Assembly (NCBI GenBank): GCA_958348565.1
Contig: CATVZP010000029.1
Span: forward strand, 1-22,048
Source: an uncultured Collinsella sp.
GTDB lineage: Bacteria; Actinomycetota; Coriobacteriia; Coriobacteriales; Coriobacteriaceae
DNA length: 22,048 bases
Direction of reading: 5' to 3'
Shown: positions 21,555-22,048 of the stretch, in pieces
Layout of the letters: each line of letters begins with the position of its first letter
How positions within the stretch are numbered: position 1 is the first letter of the stretch
Notes under the pieces: generated by a model
Seen by the model: only the letters and a program-made list of their open reading frames with translations
Databases searched by the model: none
Told to the model about the DNA's origin: nothing
Program-made: the position numbers and the translations under genes

Positions 21555-22028
21555 CTACTCCTCCCAGTAAGCATCTGCAAGCAGCTTAAAGCAGATCTTC
21601 TTGACCGGCTGCGCGCCATCGCCCGGGAACTCGAGCGTGGGCATGTGAGGCTCGCCGGCAACAAACAGCGCAAACTTGTCGTCGGCAAGATCGCCGGCGA
21701 TCGAGGCGTCGGAATCGACCAGATCGTAGTCGTCCTTCTCGTCAAACTCCTGGACCAACGTCAGGCTGCCCGTGGCAACCTTAAAGGCCTCGCGACCCTC
21801 AATGTCAATCTGCAGGTCGTGATAGCGCTGATGCGTCTCGTAGTGAGCCTCGGCCTCGGGACGAGTCGTGGGAGCCATGACGTTCGCAAAGACCTTGTCG
21901 CCCAGAATCGGATGGCTGCCGACCTCGAGCTCCGCCGGATCGTTCTCCTCGAGCCAATCGATCAGCACGTCGAGGCCCTTGAGCATTCCGCGGTACTCCT
22001 CGATATCGCCCAGTGCACCGTAAATCAT
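21555..22028 (-). CDS. YhcH/YjgK/YiaL-family (DUF386) protein
   Basis: A 157-residue cupin-like protein of the YhcH/YjgK/YiaL family, which includes the beta subunit of evolved beta-galactosidase (EbgC) and TabA. The start MIYGALGDIEEY and the motif ETHQRYHDLQIDIEGRE (64-80, with Glu64, His66, His70 and Asp71) are typical, as are LFVAGEPHMP (His128) and VKKICFKL near the end. The family often sits in sugar or sialic-acid gene clusters, where a role in handling sugar anomers or small sugar acids has been proposed; the substrate here is unknown. GAGGGG lies 7 nt before the ATG. The gene is complete, and its promoter is beyond the window edge. Confidence 0.9.
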   Translation of the reverse strand: MIYGALGDIEEYRGMLKGLDVLIDWLEENDPAELEVGSHPILGDKVFANVMAPTTRPEAEAHYETHQRYHDLQIDIEGREAFKVATGSLTLVQEFDEKDDYDLVDSDASIAGDLADDKFALFVAGEPHMPTLEFPGDGAQPVKKICFKLLADAYWEE

Positions 22029-22048
22029 CTAAATCCCCTCTCGGATCG

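Overview
The window reads as chromosomal DNA of a high-GC gut actinobacterium of the Coriobacteriia type, most likely Collinsella. That is an inference from base composition, the strict use of PTS sugar uptake and the LacE/LacG plus LacI gene style; it was not tested by a search. Nearly all of the window is devoted to uptake and hydrolysis of beta-galactosides through the lactose-family phosphotransferase system (PTS).

Layout. An unknown membrane protein (121-1152, minus) with its own terminator lies at the left. Next is a lone lactose/cellobiose-type IIA gene (1376-1714, minus). Three modules follow, each with a divergent LacI-family repressor, a fused IICB permease and a GH1 6-phospho-beta-galactosidase. 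Module 1: lacI 1929-2933, IICB 3291-5066, GH1 5133-6572. Module 2: lacI 6840-7868, GH1 8213-9661, IICB 9838-11598, so the two structural genes are in the opposite order. Module 3: lacI 12012-13022, IICB 13297-15075, GH1 15152-16573. A lower-GC Fic-domain gene (16942-18174) follows. Then come a DeoR-family repressor (18283-19047, minus) divergent from galM (19253-20305), an orphan mannose-family PTS IIB without its active-site histidine (20631-21113, minus), tRNA-Thr(CGT) (21271-21346) and a YhcH/YjgK/YiaL-family gene (21555-22028, minus).

How it works together (inference). The single IIA would phosphorylate the cysteine of all three IICB proteins. The three GH1 enzymes all carry the phosphate-binding Ser-Trp...Lys-Tyr loop of LacG and would split the imported phospho-galactosides. 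GalM would supply anomers of the released sugar. Control appears to have two layers. Each module has its own operator of the form AATG-N10-CATT around a central CG, with module-specific inner bases. All three modules and the IIA gene also share a second element, a pair of 9-bp direct repeats (about ACCGTTCAC) exactly 21 bp apart and pointing toward the structural gene. This is the architecture of LytTR-type response-regulator sites.

Non-coding structure is unusually rich. Eight copies of a 65-bp palindromic repeat, phased at about 80 bp, form three arrays, each just downstream of a module terminator. Each structural operon has a stem-loop between its two genes. A near-perfect 26-bp inverted repeat covers the Fic promoter. 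A 152-bp element with 25-bp inverted ends follows galM.
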